From NCBI RefSeq assembly GCF_000691145.1, contig NZ_ASJC01000005.1, forward strand, positions 248,001 to 312,000: DNA of 64,000 nt, written 5' to 3'. This DNA comes from Bacillus altitudinis 41KF2b. GTDB lineage: Bacteria > Bacillota > Bacilli > Bacillales > Bacillaceae. The notes under the pieces are model-generated. The model did not search any database and had not been told where the DNA came from. It was given only the letters and a program-made list of their open reading frames with translations. The position numbers and the translations under genes were made by a program. Positions 16,796 through 26,977 of this stretch are shown one piece after another; the first letter of the stretch is position 1, and each line of letters opens with the position of its first letter.

Positions 16796-18475
16796 ATGAA
16801 AGAGGTAAAGTGCGAGTGTGGACATATTAATCCAATCGGTACTGTTCTATGTGAATCATGCGGGAATCCCATTTCAGTAAAAGAGAAAAATTCATCAAAG
16901 CTGCTTGATATGAGATATGACGGCAGTGCAAGACGCTCGCAAACATACAACAAAACGATTGTTGATAAAGTATGGAACTTTTTTTCTTCCGTAAAAGTGG
17001 GTGTGTGGCTCATTGTCATCACACTGTTAGCTTCTTCGCTAGGAACTATTTTTCCGCAGGAGCGGTTTATTCCGCCAGGTGCATCAGCTTCCACTTATTA
17101 TGAGGAGCAATATGGGTCGTTTGGCAAGTTATATTACATCCTTGGATTCCATGATCTTTATAATTCTTGGTGGTTTTTAGCCCTTGTCGCATCTATCGGA
17201 ATTTCCCTTGTGATTTGCAGCCTTGATCGAGTGATTCCACTTTATCGCGCACTCAAAAATCAAGGGGTTGTCAAAAAAGAAGGCTTTATGAGAAGGCAGC
17301 GTCTTTTCAGCGAAACAAACAAAACATTAGATCAACATACATATGAAGGCATCGTTAGTAAGATGAAACAAAAGCGTTACCGCGTAAGAGAAGAAGATGG
17401 ACATATTTTAGCTGAAAAAGGCCGCTTTTCCCGCTGGGGACCTTACGTCAATCATATTGGATTAATTATATTTCTCATTGGATCCATGCTCCGGTTTGTT
17501 CCGGGAATGTACGTGGATGAAACATTATGGGTAAGAGAAGGCGAAACGGCACCAATCCCAGGGACGGGAGGCCAATACTTCTTAAAGAATAACGAGTTTT
17601 CAATTGACCGCTATGAATCTGAAAAAGAAAAAGAAGTCTTTGAAAATGCGATTGAAAAGGCTGGCGATGGTCAAGTCGTCAAAAGTTATAAAACCGATGC
17701 CGTTTTATACAAACGTGAAGGGGAAGTTGTTTTTGGTGAAAAGCCCAAGCTGAAGCAGGTAACAGAACACGATATTAAAGTGAATGAACCGCTTAAGTTT
17801 GACAATTTCTCATTATATCAAGTGGATTTTAAACAAAATGAACTCGATCAAATGGTCTTTCAGCTGATTCGAAAAGATACTGAGAAATCTTTCGGAACAG
17901 TGAAGATTAATCTGCTGGAGCCTAAGTCAGAATATGATCTTGGTAGCGGTTACAAAGTCAAGGTGATGAGTTATTTGCCTGATTTTTATTTTGACGAAGA
18001 TGGCACACCTAGTACGAAAACGAGGAATCCGAATAATCCTGCGTTCGTATTTGAAATGATCTCTCCTGAAAAACCAAAAGGTGAAAAAAGTTTTGTCGCG
18101 ATTCAAGAGACAGTAGAGGGTTCTGATAACAATCTTTATAAAATGAAATTTGACCGGGTTGAAACAAAAAACGTGACAGGTTTAACGGTTCGAAAAGACT
18201 TAACACTCGGGGTACTTATTGTTGGCGGAATCATCTTTATGATTGGTGTCGTACAAGGGATGTACTGGCAGCATAGAAGAATCTGGCTGTCGGCAAAGGA
18301 TGGAAAAGTATTTGTGGCAGGACATACAAACAAAAACTGGTTCGGCTTAAAGTCTGATCTTAAGGTGTTGCTGCACGGCAGTGGCATCAAACAGCCAGTG
18401 GATCAAAAAGAACTGCCTGATACAACAAGTATCAGCAAAAGCAAGGGGGAAGGGTTAGATGGCGGCAGTCAGTGA
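16796..18475 (+). CDS. resB: Cytochrome c biogenesis protein ResB
   Basis: 559-residue System II cytochrome c synthase subunit; with ResC it carries heme across the membrane and ligates it to apocytochrome c. It starts with a small zinc-ribbon-like motif ([18 protein letters not shown], four cysteines), followed by TM helices near 65-85, 120-145 and 215-235, a large extracytoplasmic domain, and a last TM near 475-495. The family blocks [20 protein letters not shown] and [15 protein letters not shown] are present. It overlaps resC by 17 bp. Confidence 0.96.
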   Translation: MKEVKCECGHINPIGTVLCESCGNPISVKEKNSSKLLDMRYDGSARRSQTYNKTIVDKVWNFFSSVKVGVWLIVITLLASSLGTIFPQERFIPPGASASTYYEEQYGSFGKLYYILGFHDLYNSWWFLALVASIGISLVICSLDRVIPLYRALKNQGVVKKEGFMRRQRLFSETNKTLDQHTYEGIVSKMKQKRYRVREEDGHILAEKGRFSRWGPYVNHIGLIIFLIGSMLRFVPGMYVDETLWVREGETAPIPGTGGQYFLKNNEFSIDRYESEKEKEVFENAIEKAGDGQVVKSYKTDAVLYKREGEVVFGEKPKLKQVTEHDIKVNEPLKFDNFSLYQVDFKQNELDQMVFQLIRKDTEKSFGTVKINLLEPKSEYDLGSGYKVKVMSYLPDFYFDEDGTPSTKTRNPNNPAFVFEMISPEKPKGEKSFVAIQETVEGSDNNLYKMKFDRVETKNVTGLTVRKDLTLGVLIVGGIIFMIGVVQGMYWQHRRIWLSAKDGKVFVAGHTNKNWFGLKSDLKVLLHGSGIKQPVDQKELPDTTSISKSKGEGLDGGSQ

Positions 18476-19637
18476 AAACCTGTTATTTGCAGCTTTTCTA
18501 TTTTATTTAGCGGCAGTTCCTTTTTTTGGAGGGGCCATTAAAGGAAAAAAGAAAGAAGAGGGTCCGCGCAAAAATAAGGCGGCACTTATCGGCATAACGC
18601 TCACCATCATTGGTTTTTTGAGTCAATTTGGCTATTTTATTTCAAGGTGGATCGCGTCTGGTCACGCACCAGTCAGTAATCTGTTTGAATTTACCACAGC
18701 CTTTGGCATGATGCTGGTGCTCGCATTTATTATTTTATATTTTGTCTATCAAGTGTCTGTGCTAGGTTTATTCACACTTCCAATCGCTTTATTAATCATT
18801 GCTTATGCAAGCATGTTTCCATCGGATATTTCACCGCTGATTCCTTCGCTTCAAAGTAATTGGCTATATATTCACGTCACGACAGCAGCGCTTGGTCAAG
18901 CCATTTTGGCGATCAGTTTTGTGGCAGGTGTGATTTTTCTTTTGAAGCATGTCGATCAAACAAAACCGGGGAAGAAAACCTTTGGCTTAGAGCTGGTCAT
19001 GTTTATGATTGTGGTCACCCTTGCATTTATCGCTGTCACGTCCATCTTTAGAATGACAGGGTATGAAGCGAAATTTAATTGGGTAGATAAAAATAAAGAA
19101 GAGAGCGTCATGGTCTATGAGCTGCCTGCCTTAGTAGGACCTCATAAAGGAGAACTTATCACAAAAGATCGTTTAGAGCCTGTGGTTGATCTGCCGCCTG
19201 TTTTTTCAGGTAGAAAGGTGAATACAGTGCTGTGGTCATTTGGCGTTGGGCTAATCATTTATGGACTGCTAAGATTGATCATTCGCAAACGACTAAGTGC
19301 GCTGCTTCAGCCGCTCGTAAGACAGGTGAATCTTGATTTAGTCGATGAAATTGGATACAGGGCTGTTTCCATAGGATTCCCTGTATTTGCGTTAGGCGGT
19401 CTTATTTTTGCGATGATCTGGGCACAAATTGCATGGACTAGATTCTGGGGATGGGACCCGAAGGAAGTATGGGCTTTAATTACATTTTTATTTTACGCCG
19501 CCTATCTCCACCTTCGGTTATCACGAGGCTGGCATGGTGAAAAGTCCGCTTGGCTTGCTGTAATCGGATTTGCGATCATTATGTTTAACCTCATCTTTGT
19601 CAACCTAGTGATTGCGGGGCTTCATTCTTACGCGTAA
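18459..19637 (+). CDS. resC: Cytochrome c biogenesis protein ResC (CcsA)
   Basis: 392-residue polytopic membrane protein, partner of ResB in System II. It belongs to the heme-handling CcmC/CcmF/CcsA superfamily and carries the diagnostic tryptophan-rich segment [21 protein letters not shown] (about residues 326-346) plus conserved histidines (for example near [10 protein letters not shown] and [12 protein letters not shown]). ATG 18459 lies within the 3' end of resB with the SD AAGGGGGAAGGG upstream, implying coupling. Confidence 0.96.
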   Translation: MAAVSENLLFAAFLFYLAAVPFFGGAIKGKKKEEGPRKNKAALIGITLTIIGFLSQFGYFISRWIASGHAPVSNLFEFTTAFGMMLVLAFIILYFVYQVSVLGLFTLPIALLIIAYASMFPSDISPLIPSLQSNWLYIHVTTAALGQAILAISFVAGVIFLLKHVDQTKPGKKTFGLELVMFMIVVTLAFIAVTSIFRMTGYEAKFNWVDKNKEESVMVYELPALVGPHKGELITKDRLEPVVDLPPVFSGRKVNTVLWSFGVGLIIYGLLRLIIRKRLSALLQPLVRQVNLDLVDEIGYRAVSIGFPVFALGGLIFAMIWAQIAWTRFWGWDPKEVWALITFLFYAAYLHLRLSRGWHGEKSAWLAVIGFAIIMFNLIFVNLVIAGLHSYA

Positions 19638-19723
19638 TCGCATGAAAAAGGCCAACTTTTATGATTCGATTCGGCTTTTTGTTAAAATGTATGTAACAAC
19701 GGAGAAAGCAGGAGGATTGTCTA

Positions 19724-20446
19724 ATGGAACACACAACTCAAACGAAAATATTAGTCGTCGATGATGAGGCAAGAATTCGCCGCCTTTTAAAAATGTATTT
19801 AGAACGGGAAAATTATGAAATTGATGAAGCGGAAAATGGGGATGAGGCCATTCAAAAAGGACTTCAAACCGATTATGACCTCATTTTGCTTGATTTAATG
19901 ATGCCTGGGACAGATGGGATCGAAGTGTGTAATCAAATTCGAGATAAAAAAGCCACACCAATTATTATGCTGACAGCAAAAGGTGAGGAAGCCAACCGTG
20001 TGCAAGGTTTTGAGGCAGGAACGGATGATTATATTGTCAAACCTTTCAGTCCGCGTGAAGTGGTTCTTCGTGTGAAAGCACTGTTAAGAAGATCGTCTCA
20101 AACGTCATATCTCAATACTGGAACAACCACAAAAGATGTTCTTGTGTTTTCTCATCTATCCATTGATCATGATGCACACCGGGTCACAGCAGATGGAAAA
20201 GAAGTCAGCCTCACGCCGAAGGAATACGAACTTTTGTACTTCTTGGCAAAAACGCCGGATAAGGTCTATGACAGGGAAAAGCTTCTCAAAGAAGTGTGGC
20301 AGTATGAATTCTTTGGGGATCTGAGAACAGTGGATACCCACGTCAAAAGGCTTCGCGAAAAACTAAATAAAGTGTCACCAGAAGCAGCGAAAAAAATCGT
20401 GACAGTATGGGGTGTCGGGTACAAATTTGAGGTCGGCGCTGAATGA
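19724..20446 (+). CDS. resD: Response regulator ResD
   Basis: 240 residues, OmpR/PhoB class. Receiver domain at 1-125 with acidic pocket DDEA, phospho-acceptor in [10 protein letters not shown], conserved Thr in MLTAKG and Lys in IVKPFSP; winged-helix DNA-binding domain from about 140 with [12 protein letters not shown] and VWGVGYKFE. ResD activates aerobic/anaerobic respiration genes, including resABC. SD AGGAGG-type sequence precedes the ATG. It overlaps resE by 4 bp (ATGA). Confidence 0.97.
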   Translation: MEHTTQTKILVVDDEARIRRLLKMYLERENYEIDEAENGDEAIQKGLQTDYDLILLDLMMPGTDGIEVCNQIRDKKATPIIMLTAKGEEANRVQGFEAGTDDYIVKPFSPREVVLRVKALLRRSSQTSYLNTGTTTKDVLVFSHLSIDHDAHRVTADGKEVSLTPKEYELLYFLAKTPDKVYDREKLLKEVWQYEFFGDLRTVDTHVKRLREKLNKVSPEAAKKIVTVWGVGYKFEVGAE

Positions 20447-22224
20447 AGCTGTGGAAAAGTGTCGTAGGAAAGCTATGGTTAACCATTCTTTTCCTCGTGC
20501 TCATTGTTTTATCGATTTTAACTGTGCTTCTTTTAGAGTTCATTGAGAATTACCATGTGGAAGAAGCAAAGTCTGATTTAACACAAATGGCCAACAAAGT
20601 AGCAGTCATTTTAGAAAGCCATGAGGATCAATCACTTGCAAGATCGATTACATCAGAACTAGCTGATAAATTGACAAGTATCGCGATTGTTCAAGAGGAT
20701 GGACTAGAATGGTATTCGTCTGAAAAAGGCGGGAAGCTTCCTGCGATCACAAAAGAACAAATTGAAGCAGACAAAGATTTGAACAAAGCACTGACACAAC
20801 GAAAAAAAATCAGTAAACGAGCTGAATCTGATACAGGCAATCAGAAGGATGAGCGCATTGTAGTAGGTGTTCCTTACGAGGCGAACGGAAAGAAAGGGAT
20901 GGTCTTTCTTTCTCAATCCCTCCTCGCTGTAGAGCAGACAACAAAACATACGACGCGTTATATCTTCCTCGCAGCCGGAATTGCGATTGTGCTGACGACA
21001 ATTTTCGCTTTCTTCTTATCCACTCGTGTCACCTACCCTCTCAGAAAGATGAGAGAGGGAGCACAAGATTTGGCGAAAGGGAAATTTGATACAAAGATTC
21101 CTATTTTAACGCAAGATGAAATTGGGGAACTGGCGATCGCCTTTAATCAAATGGGTAAGCAGCTTAAATTTCATATAACCGCTTTAAATCAAGAAAAAGA
21201 ACATTTGTCCAACATTCTGAGCAGTATGGCAGACGGTGTCATCACGATCAATATTGATGGAACGATCCTCATGACAAATCCTCCTGCAGAAAGATTCTTG
21301 CAGGCTTGGTATTACGAGCAAAATATGAAGATCAAAGATGGGGATGAACTGCCGCCAGAAGCGCGTGAATTGTTTCATACTGCCGTCAGTACGGAAAAAG
21401 AGCAAATGATCGAAGTCACGCTGCAAGGGCGTACTTGGGTTCTTCTCATGTCTCCGCTTTATAACCAGCAAGATGTCAGAGGGGCGGTTGCGGTGCTTCG
21501 CGATATGACAGAAGAGAGAAGACTGGATAAGCTAAGAAAAGACTTCATTGCAAATGTCAGTCATGAACTCCGTACACCTATTGCTATGCTGCAGGGCTAT
21601 AGTGAAGCGATTGTCGATGACATTGCCGGATCAGAAGAGGAAAAGAAAGAGATTGCCCAAATTATCTATGACGAATCACTTCGAATGGGGCGTCTTGTGA
21701 ATGATCTTCTCGATCTCGCACGTATGGAAGCTGGTCATATTACACTGAATCTTGAATCAACTGATACAGAAGAGCTGACTGAAAAAATCTACCGTAAATT
21801 CCTTGGAATTGCGAAAGAAAAACAAATCAACCTGACGTATGAAATTCAAGTAGAAGAACCGTATTTTGTATTTGATCCAGATAAAATAGAACAGGTTTTT
21901 ACAAATCTCATCGATAATGCCATTCGTCATACACCAGAAGGCGGAGAAGTTCACTTCTCAGTTCAATCGGTGGAAAATGGGCTCAAGATGGATGTGAAAG
22001 ATTCGGGAAGCGGCATTCCTGAAGAGGATCTCCCGTTTATTTTTGAACGGTTCTATAAAGCAGATAAAGCAAGAACAAGAGGACGTTCCGGTACGGGGCT
22101 GGGTCTTGCGATTGTGAAAAACATCGTAGAAGCACATCAAGGCTCCATTCATGCACATAGTAAAGCTGGAACAGGTACTCACTTCACTTTCTATATTCCG
22201 AAAAAAAAGCAGGAACTCGTCTAA
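20443..22224 (+). CDS. resE: Sensor histidine kinase ResE
   Basis: 593 residues. Two TM helices (about 10-30 and 168-190) flank an extracytoplasmic sensor domain; then HAMP (about 190-245), a PAS domain (about 255-360), the HisKA dimerisation helix with the phospho-accepting His in [15 protein letters not shown], and the ATPase domain with N box ([15 protein letters not shown]), G1 (DSGSGIP), F ([12 protein letters not shown]) and G2 ([13 protein letters not shown]) motifs. It phosphorylates ResD in response to oxygen limitation and nitric oxide in B. subtilis. Confidence 0.97.
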   Translation: MKLWKSVVGKLWLTILFLVLIVLSILTVLLLEFIENYHVEEAKSDLTQMANKVAVILESHEDQSLARSITSELADKLTSIAIVQEDGLEWYSSEKGGKLPAITKEQIEADKDLNKALTQRKKISKRAESDTGNQKDERIVVGVPYEANGKKGMVFLSQSLLAVEQTTKHTTRYIFLAAGIAIVLTTIFAFFLSTRVTYPLRKMREGAQDLAKGKFDTKIPILTQDEIGELAIAFNQMGKQLKFHITALNQEKEHLSNILSSMADGVITINIDGTILMTNPPAERFLQAWYYEQNMKIKDGDELPPEARELFHTAVSTEKEQMIEVTLQGRTWVLLMSPLYNQQDVRGAVAVLRDMTEERRLDKLRKDFIANVSHELRTPIAMLQGYSEAIVDDIAGSEEEKKEIAQIIYDESLRMGRLVNDLLDLARMEAGHITLNLESTDTEELTEKIYRKFLGIAKEKQINLTYEIQVEEPYFVFDPDKIEQVFTNLIDNAIRHTPEGGEVHFSVQSVENGLKMDVKDSGSGIPEEDLPFIFERFYKADKARTRGRSGTGLGLAIVKNIVEAHQGSIHAHSKAGTGTHFTFYIPKKKQELV

Positions 22225-22251
22225 TCTTGACGAAGAATCTTGTTACATGAG

Positions 22252-22288
22252 AAACACTTCTTTTCGAAAGAAAATGAAGTGTTTTTTC
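22252..22288 (+). terminator. Terminator after resE
   Basis: AAACACTTC with GAAGTGTTT plus an inner TTTT/AAAA around a short loop, then TTTTTT. Confidence 0.85.
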
Positions 22289-22372
22289 TATTTTCATATT
22301 TTTAAGGAGAAGTTAAACTAAAAGCCCTTTCCAAATTGTCGATCTTGTAATATATTTGTCATAAAGTTGTAA

Positions 22373-22399
22373 TGTAACGTTTTGTGAGAGTCACTCGAC
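22373..22399 (+). promoter_or_regulatory. Autoregulatory sigma-X promoter
   Basis: TGTAAC (22373-22378), 17-bp spacer, CGAC (22396-22399): the textbook sigma-X target, placed 28 bp before the sigX start. Confidence 0.85.
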
Positions 22400-22426
22400 A
22401 AAAATAAGTGAACGGAGGGGTTTCCT

Positions 22427-22987
22427 ATGCATGAAACCTTTCAAAAAATATATGATTCGTACCATCAAGATTTGTACCAATTTTTATTTTATATGGTAAA
22501 AGATAAAAATCAGGCAGAGGATCTCGTGCAGGAGGTTTACATTCGGGTACTTCACTCATATAAAACTTTTGAAGGAAGAAGCAGCGAGAAAACATGGCTG
22601 TTTTCAATTGCAAGGCATGTGGCAATTGACTGGTTTCGCAAACAGCAAACCATCAGACAACGGGTGCTCGGCACGTTTGATTGGGATAAACAGGATGTAA
22701 AAGATCCAGACCTGCTCCCAGATGAATTGGCTGTACAGGATGAAAATATCAAAGAAATTTATGCCGCACTTGATCATTGCACCATTGATCAACGAGCCGT
22801 CATCATTTTAAGGTTTATCCAAGGCTACTCAATCATGGAGACGGCCAAGGCGCTAAAGTTCTCGGAAAGCAAAGTCAAAACAACGCAGCACCGAGGCCTG
22901 AAAGTGCTCCGAAAACATATGGAGCTTTTGAAGGAGGAGCTAGTGAATGAAAACGAACAGGTCCAATTGGAGCGAAGAACGAATTAA
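22427..22987 (+). CDS. sigX: ECF RNA polymerase sigma factor SigX
   Basis: 186 residues with sigma region 2 (EDLVQEVYIRVL, then SEKTWLFSIARHVAIDWFRK) and region 4 (QRAVIILRFIQGYSIMETAKALKFSESKVKTTQHRGLKVLRKH). SigX controls cell-envelope charge genes such as the dlt and pssA operons in B. subtilis. An SD CGGAGGGG precedes the ATG. It is followed with a 41-bp overlap by its anti-sigma gene rsiX, and a sigma-X promoter upstream gives positive autoregulation. Confidence 0.96.
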   Translation: MHETFQKIYDSYHQDLYQFLFYMVKDKNQAEDLVQEVYIRVLHSYKTFEGRSSEKTWLFSIARHVAIDWFRKQQTIRQRVLGTFDWDKQDVKDPDLLPDELAVQDENIKEIYAALDHCTIDQRAVIILRFIQGYSIMETAKALKFSESKVKTTQHRGLKVLRKHMELLKEELVNENEQVQLERRTN

Positions 22988-24053
22988 AGTATTACTCAGT
23001 CAGCTTCCAAAGGTGGAGGACAACCGTTCATCTAAGCAGATTTACCAGCAAATGCTGATGGCAAGCGGGAAGAAAAAGAAAAGTGCCAGATGGATCGGTC
23101 CAGCGGTCGCAACCGTTGTGGTCTTATTTATGGCGTTTTTGATTTCTCCTCATTTATTTCAGCCGGCTGCTCAAGATATAAAGAAATTGAAAATGGATTC
23201 GAGTGCTGAAAAAGGACAGGTGAACGCTACATTAGAGGCGGTAAAAAACACAAATGATCCTTCACATGTTGCTTACGCATCTGACAAAGAAAAGTATATG
23301 ACGATTTCATACATAGATGAATCCACTTCTCAAGTTGTCCCAATCAGTATTCAAAAAGAAAATAAGCATGATAATGTGCAGGCGCTTCTTGATACATATG
23401 AAAAATTGGAGCTGCCTGAAATGACAAAACCTCTTCAAGCTTATATGGATATGGTGGATGTGAGTGAAAAAGGGGATACACTGATTTTTCAGCTGAAAAA
23501 TGATTTGTCTCTTGATACATTAAAAGAAGCCAACCGTTTTAAAGACATGGTCAAAGAAACGTTAAAATGGAGCCAATATAAACAAGTACAGGTCAAGTCT
23601 GTCAATGGCTCGCACCTTCAATTAGGGACGAATGGCCGTCTTGGTACCATTTCAATTAATAAACAAACAAAGCACGCTTACTACGTTTTAGAAAATAAGA
23701 GTGGGACATTTTTGGTGCCGTCAAAAGATGATTATCCTTCTTATAAAGATGCAGTAGAGGCGATGAAGCGGGCGAATGATGCAGGACTCGATCCACTCAT
23801 TAAAGAAGAGCCTATTAAAAAAGTGACATCAAAAGGAAAACATGCAACCATCACGTTTGGAGCATCAGCACAATTAACGGACTCAATTGATCATATTTTA
23901 CTTATTGAAGGACTGCTGCTCACAGCGAAAGATTTCGGTTTTACAGATGTCACGATACAAAATGCAGGAACAGATCAAGTAGGCCCATATGAATTAAAAG
24001 AACCGCTAGAGGTACCGGCACTGCCAAACCCAGTTGTTATCAAAGAACGCTAA
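22947..24053 (+). CDS. rsiX: Anti-sigma-X factor RsiX
   Basis: 368-residue single-pass membrane protein: cytosolic N-terminus of about 45 residues that binds SigX, a TM helix at about 48-68, and a large extracytoplasmic domain containing GerMN-like repeats (from about 250, around the SIDHILLIEGLLLTAKDFGF block). It keeps SigX inactive until an envelope signal. It overlaps sigX by 41 bp, and the SD AAGGAGGAG lies inside sigX, so the two are co-translated. A strong terminator ends the unit. Confidence 0.93.
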   Translation: MKTNRSNWSEERIKVLLSQLPKVEDNRSSKQIYQQMLMASGKKKKSARWIGPAVATVVVLFMAFLISPHLFQPAAQDIKKLKMDSSAEKGQVNATLEAVKNTNDPSHVAYASDKEKYMTISYIDESTSQVVPISIQKENKHDNVQALLDTYEKLELPEMTKPLQAYMDMVDVSEKGDTLIFQLKNDLSLDTLKEANRFKDMVKETLKWSQYKQVQVKSVNGSHLQLGTNGRLGTISINKQTKHAYYVLENKSGTFLVPSKDDYPSYKDAVEAMKRANDAGLDPLIKEEPIKKVTSKGKHATITFGASAQLTDSIDHILLIEGLLLTAKDFGFTDVTIQNAGTDQVGPYELKEPLEVPALPNPVVIKER

Positions 24054-24054
24054 A

Positions 24055-24080
24055 GGACGCAACTTATGCGTTCTTTTTTC
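24055..24080 (+). terminator. Terminator after rsiX
   Basis: GGACGCA (24055-24061), 5-nt loop, TGCGTTC (24067-24073), six T. Confidence 0.85.
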
Positions 24081-24152
24081 ATGTATAGAAAAGGGCTTCC
24101 TTGAGGTATACTAAGCTGTCATGAAAAGAACTTCAAAGAAGGGAAGTCACTG

Positions 24153-24800
24153 ATGAAAAGGTATTGCTACATATGTGCTAGCTGTTTCTTGTTCTTGACC
24201 TTATCACCGTTTGCCCATGCAGAGAAAACAACCGAGTGGGTGGAACCAATCAAAGGTGAAGTCACTGATTTGTTTGGGACAAGAGGTGGTTCGCATAAGG
24301 GGTTAGACATTGCTGCACCAGAAGGAGAATCCATTTTTGCTGCTAGCGAAGGTGTGGTTACTCGTTCCTATGTATCTGCTACATATGGTGAAGTTGTATT
24401 TATTCGGCATCCAAATGGATATGAAACCGTCTATGCGCATTTAAATGCGCGTTTTGTAAAGAATGGTGACCATGTACAAACAGGGCAGCCGATCGGCATC
24501 ATAGGCAACACAGGCGCTTCTAGGGGCACTCATTTGCATTTTGAGGTGCACAGGGGTAATTGGTCAGTTAGTAAAGAAGATGCAGTAGATCCGCTCACAA
24601 TCATTGCAAGAGATCGTTTCCAAGAGCCAGCCCTTCATGTAGATGGATATGAGAAACATACATATGTCATACAACGAGGGGACACGCTCTGGTCCATTGC
24701 TAAAGCACATCAAATGACCGTTGATCAATTGAAGAAAATCAATGCACTGACAAAGAATCTCATACGTACAGGTGAACGTTTAATCGTTTCAACAAAATAA
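24153..24800 (+). CDS. Secreted M23-family peptidoglycan endopeptidase with LysM domain
   Basis: 215 residues. Signal peptide (about 1-23, cleavage after AHA), then an M23/LytM metallopeptidase domain (about 30-150) with the zinc ligands in GGSHKGLDIA (H-x-x-x-D) and the HLHFEVH (H-x-H) motif, then one LysM cell-wall-binding repeat at the C-terminus (about 168-213: TYVIQRGDTLWSIAKAHQMT ... ). It should bind peptidoglycan outside the cell and cut peptide cross-bridges. SD AAGGGAAG precedes the ATG. It lies between rsiX and serA, which are neighbours in B. subtilis as I remember it, so this may be a lineage-specific insertion. Confidence 0.88.
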   Translation: MKRYCYICASCFLFLTLSPFAHAEKTTEWVEPIKGEVTDLFGTRGGSHKGLDIAAPEGESIFAASEGVVTRSYVSATYGEVVFIRHPNGYETVYAHLNARFVKNGDHVQTGQPIGIIGNTGASRGTHLHFEVHRGNWSVSKEDAVDPLTIIARDRFQEPALHVDGYEKHTYVIQRGDTLWSIAKAHQMTVDQLKKINALTKNLIRTGERLIVSTK

Positions 24801-24837
24801 ACCTCATGCAAAAGCATGAGGTTTACCATTTTTTTAT
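24801..24837. terminator. Terminator between the M23 gene and serA
   Basis: ACCTCATGC (24801-24809), AAAA loop, GCATGAGGT (24814-24822), then TTACCATTTTTTT. Convergent genes on both sides. Confidence 0.75.
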
Positions 24838-26408
24838 AGGTCAATCAGACGTACAGAAAGAATATCGCTCACTTTAGTTAACGTTTGGACAATTTCATCT
24901 TCAAGGTGCTTATCAAAAGAAAGCATCATGATGGCTTCGCCGCCTTTTTCTTTACGGCCTACTTGCATTGTCGCAATGTTCACATCGTGGTCGCCTAAAA
25001 TCTTTCCAACTTGACCGATCACACCAGGTGCGTCAGTGTGCTGAATATAGACAAGGTGTCCATCTGGGTAAAAGTCAATATTGAAACCATTAATAGAAAC
25101 GACACGTTCACCTAGATGCGGGATATACGTTGCTTTTAATGTAAAGGTGGAAAGGTCACCTTTGACTTCAATGGAAATGCTGTTCTCATAGCCAGATTCG
25201 CTTGAAGAAATTTTCTCGCTAAAGCTAATGCCGCGTTCTTTTGCCACCATACCAGCATTGACTTCATTTACAGTCGAATCGACACGCTCTTTCAAAAAGC
25301 CAGAAAGCAGACTTTTTGTAATAAATGATGTTTCGAGTTTTGCGATAGATCCTTCATATGAAATGCTGACTTCTTTTACAGGTTCTCTCATCGATTGAGA
25401 AACAAGACGTCCAAGTTTTCCTGCAAATTGATGATAAGGCTGGATTTTCTTGAACTCGTCTTTTGTCATCGCTGGTAGATTAATAGATGACATGACCGGG
25501 AGTCCTTTTGCAAATTGAAGAACTTCTTCAGAGACTTGTGCCGCTACATTTAATTGTGCTTCTTTTGTAGATGCACCAAGATGCGGAGTGGCAATGACGT
25601 TTGGATGATCCACAAGTGGATTCTCAGTAGGTGGTTCTACTTCAAATACATCGAGAGCAGCCCCTGCGACATGACCATTTTCAAGTGCTTCAAGAAGGTC
25701 GCGTTCGTCAATGATACCGCCGCGTGCACAGTTCACTAGACGAACACCTTTTTTCGTTTTTGCGATTGTTTCTTTATTGAGAAGTCCTCTAGTTTCTTTT
25801 GTTAAAGGTGTATGTACCGTAATAATATCTGATACTTCAAGCACTTCATCAAGTGATTTTGCATTGACACCAATTTTTTCGGCACGTTCTTTTGTGAGGA
25901 AAGGGTCAAATACGTTGACGGTCATGCCAAATGCTCTTGCACGCTGGGCGATTTCACTTCCAATTCTGCCTAAGCCAACAATCCCAAGAGATTTTCCGTA
26001 AAGCTCAGCACCGACATATGCGCCTCTGTTCCATTCTTTTGATTTAACAGAAATATTCGCTTGAGGAATATGACGCATGAGAGATGAGATCATCGCAAAC
26101 GTATGCTCTGCCGTTGAAATCGTATTCCCATTTGGTGCATTGATGACAATCACACCATGTTTTGTTGCTTCATCAATGTCAATGTTGTCGACTCCCACAC
26201 CGGCACGGCCAACAATTTTTAATGAAGTCATTTTTTCATAAAGTTCTTTTGTCACTTTTGTGGCACTTCTGACAAGTAAGGCATCAAACGTGTGTAATTC
26301 ATCTTCTGCTTCTGTTACATTTTTTTGAACAATTTCAACAAAATCTGATTCTAATAGTGGTAAAAGACCATCATTGCTCATCTTATCTGAGACTAATACT
26401 CGAAACAT
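24834..26408 (-). CDS. serA: D-3-phosphoglycerate dehydrogenase
   Basis: 524 residues; oxidises 3-phosphoglycerate with NAD+ in the first step of serine synthesis. Catalytic/NAD domain with VGRAGVGVDNIDID, GLGRIGSEIA, NCARGGIIDE and the catalytic His in TPHLGAS; then an intervening ACT-substrate-binding domain and a C-terminal ACT domain (HTDAPGVIGQVGKILGDH ...) that in long SerA enzymes binds serine. ATG 26408 has AGGAGG 10 nt upstream and gives the family length; the frame extends 37 codons upstream through the promoter without support. Confidence 0.97.
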   Translation of the reverse strand: MFRVLVSDKMSNDGLLPLLESDFVEIVQKNVTEAEDELHTFDALLVRSATKVTKELYEKMTSLKIVGRAGVGVDNIDIDEATKHGVIVINAPNGNTISTAEHTFAMISSLMRHIPQANISVKSKEWNRGAYVGAELYGKSLGIVGLGRIGSEIAQRARAFGMTVNVFDPFLTKERAEKIGVNAKSLDEVLEVSDIITVHTPLTKETRGLLNKETIAKTKKGVRLVNCARGGIIDERDLLEALENGHVAGAALDVFEVEPPTENPLVDHPNVIATPHLGASTKEAQLNVAAQVSEEVLQFAKGLPVMSSINLPAMTKDEFKKIQPYHQFAGKLGRLVSQSMREPVKEVSISYEGSIAKLETSFITKSLLSGFLKERVDSTVNEVNAGMVAKERGISFSEKISSSESGYENSISIEVKGDLSTFTLKATYIPHLGERVVSINGFNIDFYPDGHLVYIQHTDAPGVIGQVGKILGDHDVNIATMQVGRKEKGGEAIMMLSFDKHLEDEIVQTLTKVSDILSVRLIDL

Positions 26409-26449
26409 CGTAAGATTTCCTCCTAAAATAAACGTCATAAATATCTGAT

Positions 26450-26479
26450 AATTTACCATATTCCTTTTCACTGTGTCAA
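26450..26479 (-). promoter_or_regulatory. sigma-A promoter of serA
   Basis: Minus strand: TTGACA (26474-26479), 18-bp spacer, TAAATT (26450-26455) with an extended TG one base upstream. Confidence 0.6.
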
Positions 26480-26525
26480 TCAAATTAAAGCAGTAAAGCG
26501 AAAAAGAAAACACGAACATTTTTTA

Positions 26526-26548
26526 GTGTCTTGATCAAGAATGGACAC
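26526..26548. other. Palindrome between serA and ribU
   Basis: A 12-bp perfect palindrome TCTTGATCAAGA (26529-26540) lies inside a wider inverted repeat GTGTC ... GGACAC. It is 47 bp upstream of the serA -35. It could be an operator or part of the structure upstream of ribU; no regulator is suggested by the sequence. Confidence 0.3.
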
Positions 26549-26647
26549 CTTTAAACAAAAGATACCCAATTTTTACGCATTTGTCATTATAAATTTTAGG
26601 TTTTTTACGATTTCTTAAAACTGATGAAATTGCTCAGGATTTTTATC

Positions 26648-26676
26648 TGTACAAATGCTCATATATCATATATAAT
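26648..26676 (+). promoter_or_regulatory. sigma-A promoter of ribU
   Basis: TGTACA (26648-26653), 17-bp spacer, perfect TATAAT (26671-26676), 20 bp before the riboswitch. Confidence 0.65.
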
Positions 26677-26696
26677 GATGTCGAATTGAATAATGA

Positions 26697-26827
26697 TCAA
26701 TCTTCGGGGCAGGGTGTAATTCCCTACCGGCGGTGATGAGGCATAGTCTCTAAGCCCGCGAGCCTTTTTTGGCAGGATTCGGTGTGATTCCGAAGCCGAC
26801 AGTATAGTCTGGATGGGAGAAGATGGA
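26697..26827 (+). promoter_or_regulatory. FMN riboswitch of ribU
   Basis: Complete RFN element: ATCTTCGGGGCAGGGTG-like 5' strand, TCCCTACCGGCGGTGATG, AAGCCCGCGAG, variable hairpin, GGATTCGGTGTGATTCCGAAGCCGACAGT region, and GTCTGGATGGGAGAAGAT. Terminator at 26886-26919 is the expression platform, so FMN turns the transporter off. Confidence 0.96.
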
Positions 26828-26885
26828 GGTTCGTAAACGTTGAAAACATGTCTGTTTATACGTTTATTTGTGTAGCCTAAATTTC

Positions 26886-26919
26886 CCGCTCCTGTGTATG
26901 TATTCAGAGCGGTTTTTTT
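26886..26919 (+). terminator. Riboswitch-controlled terminator before ribU
   Basis: CCGCTC (26886-26891), loop, GAGCGG (26907-26912), then TTTTTTT. Confidence 0.82.
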
Positions 26920-26977
26920 GTGGCTAAAATTGAACAATCCTCTTTTCGAAAGATTTGATCGAAAAGGAGAGAGAATA

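Noticed and set aside
24153-24800. M23/LysM gene as an endolysin from a prophage
   Set aside because: It has a signal peptide and no neighbouring holin or phage genes; the surroundings are normal chromosomal genes.
26409-26600. T-box leader for serA
   Set aside because: No T-box consensus or specifier hairpin on the minus strand; the leader between promoter and SD is only about 20-30 nt.
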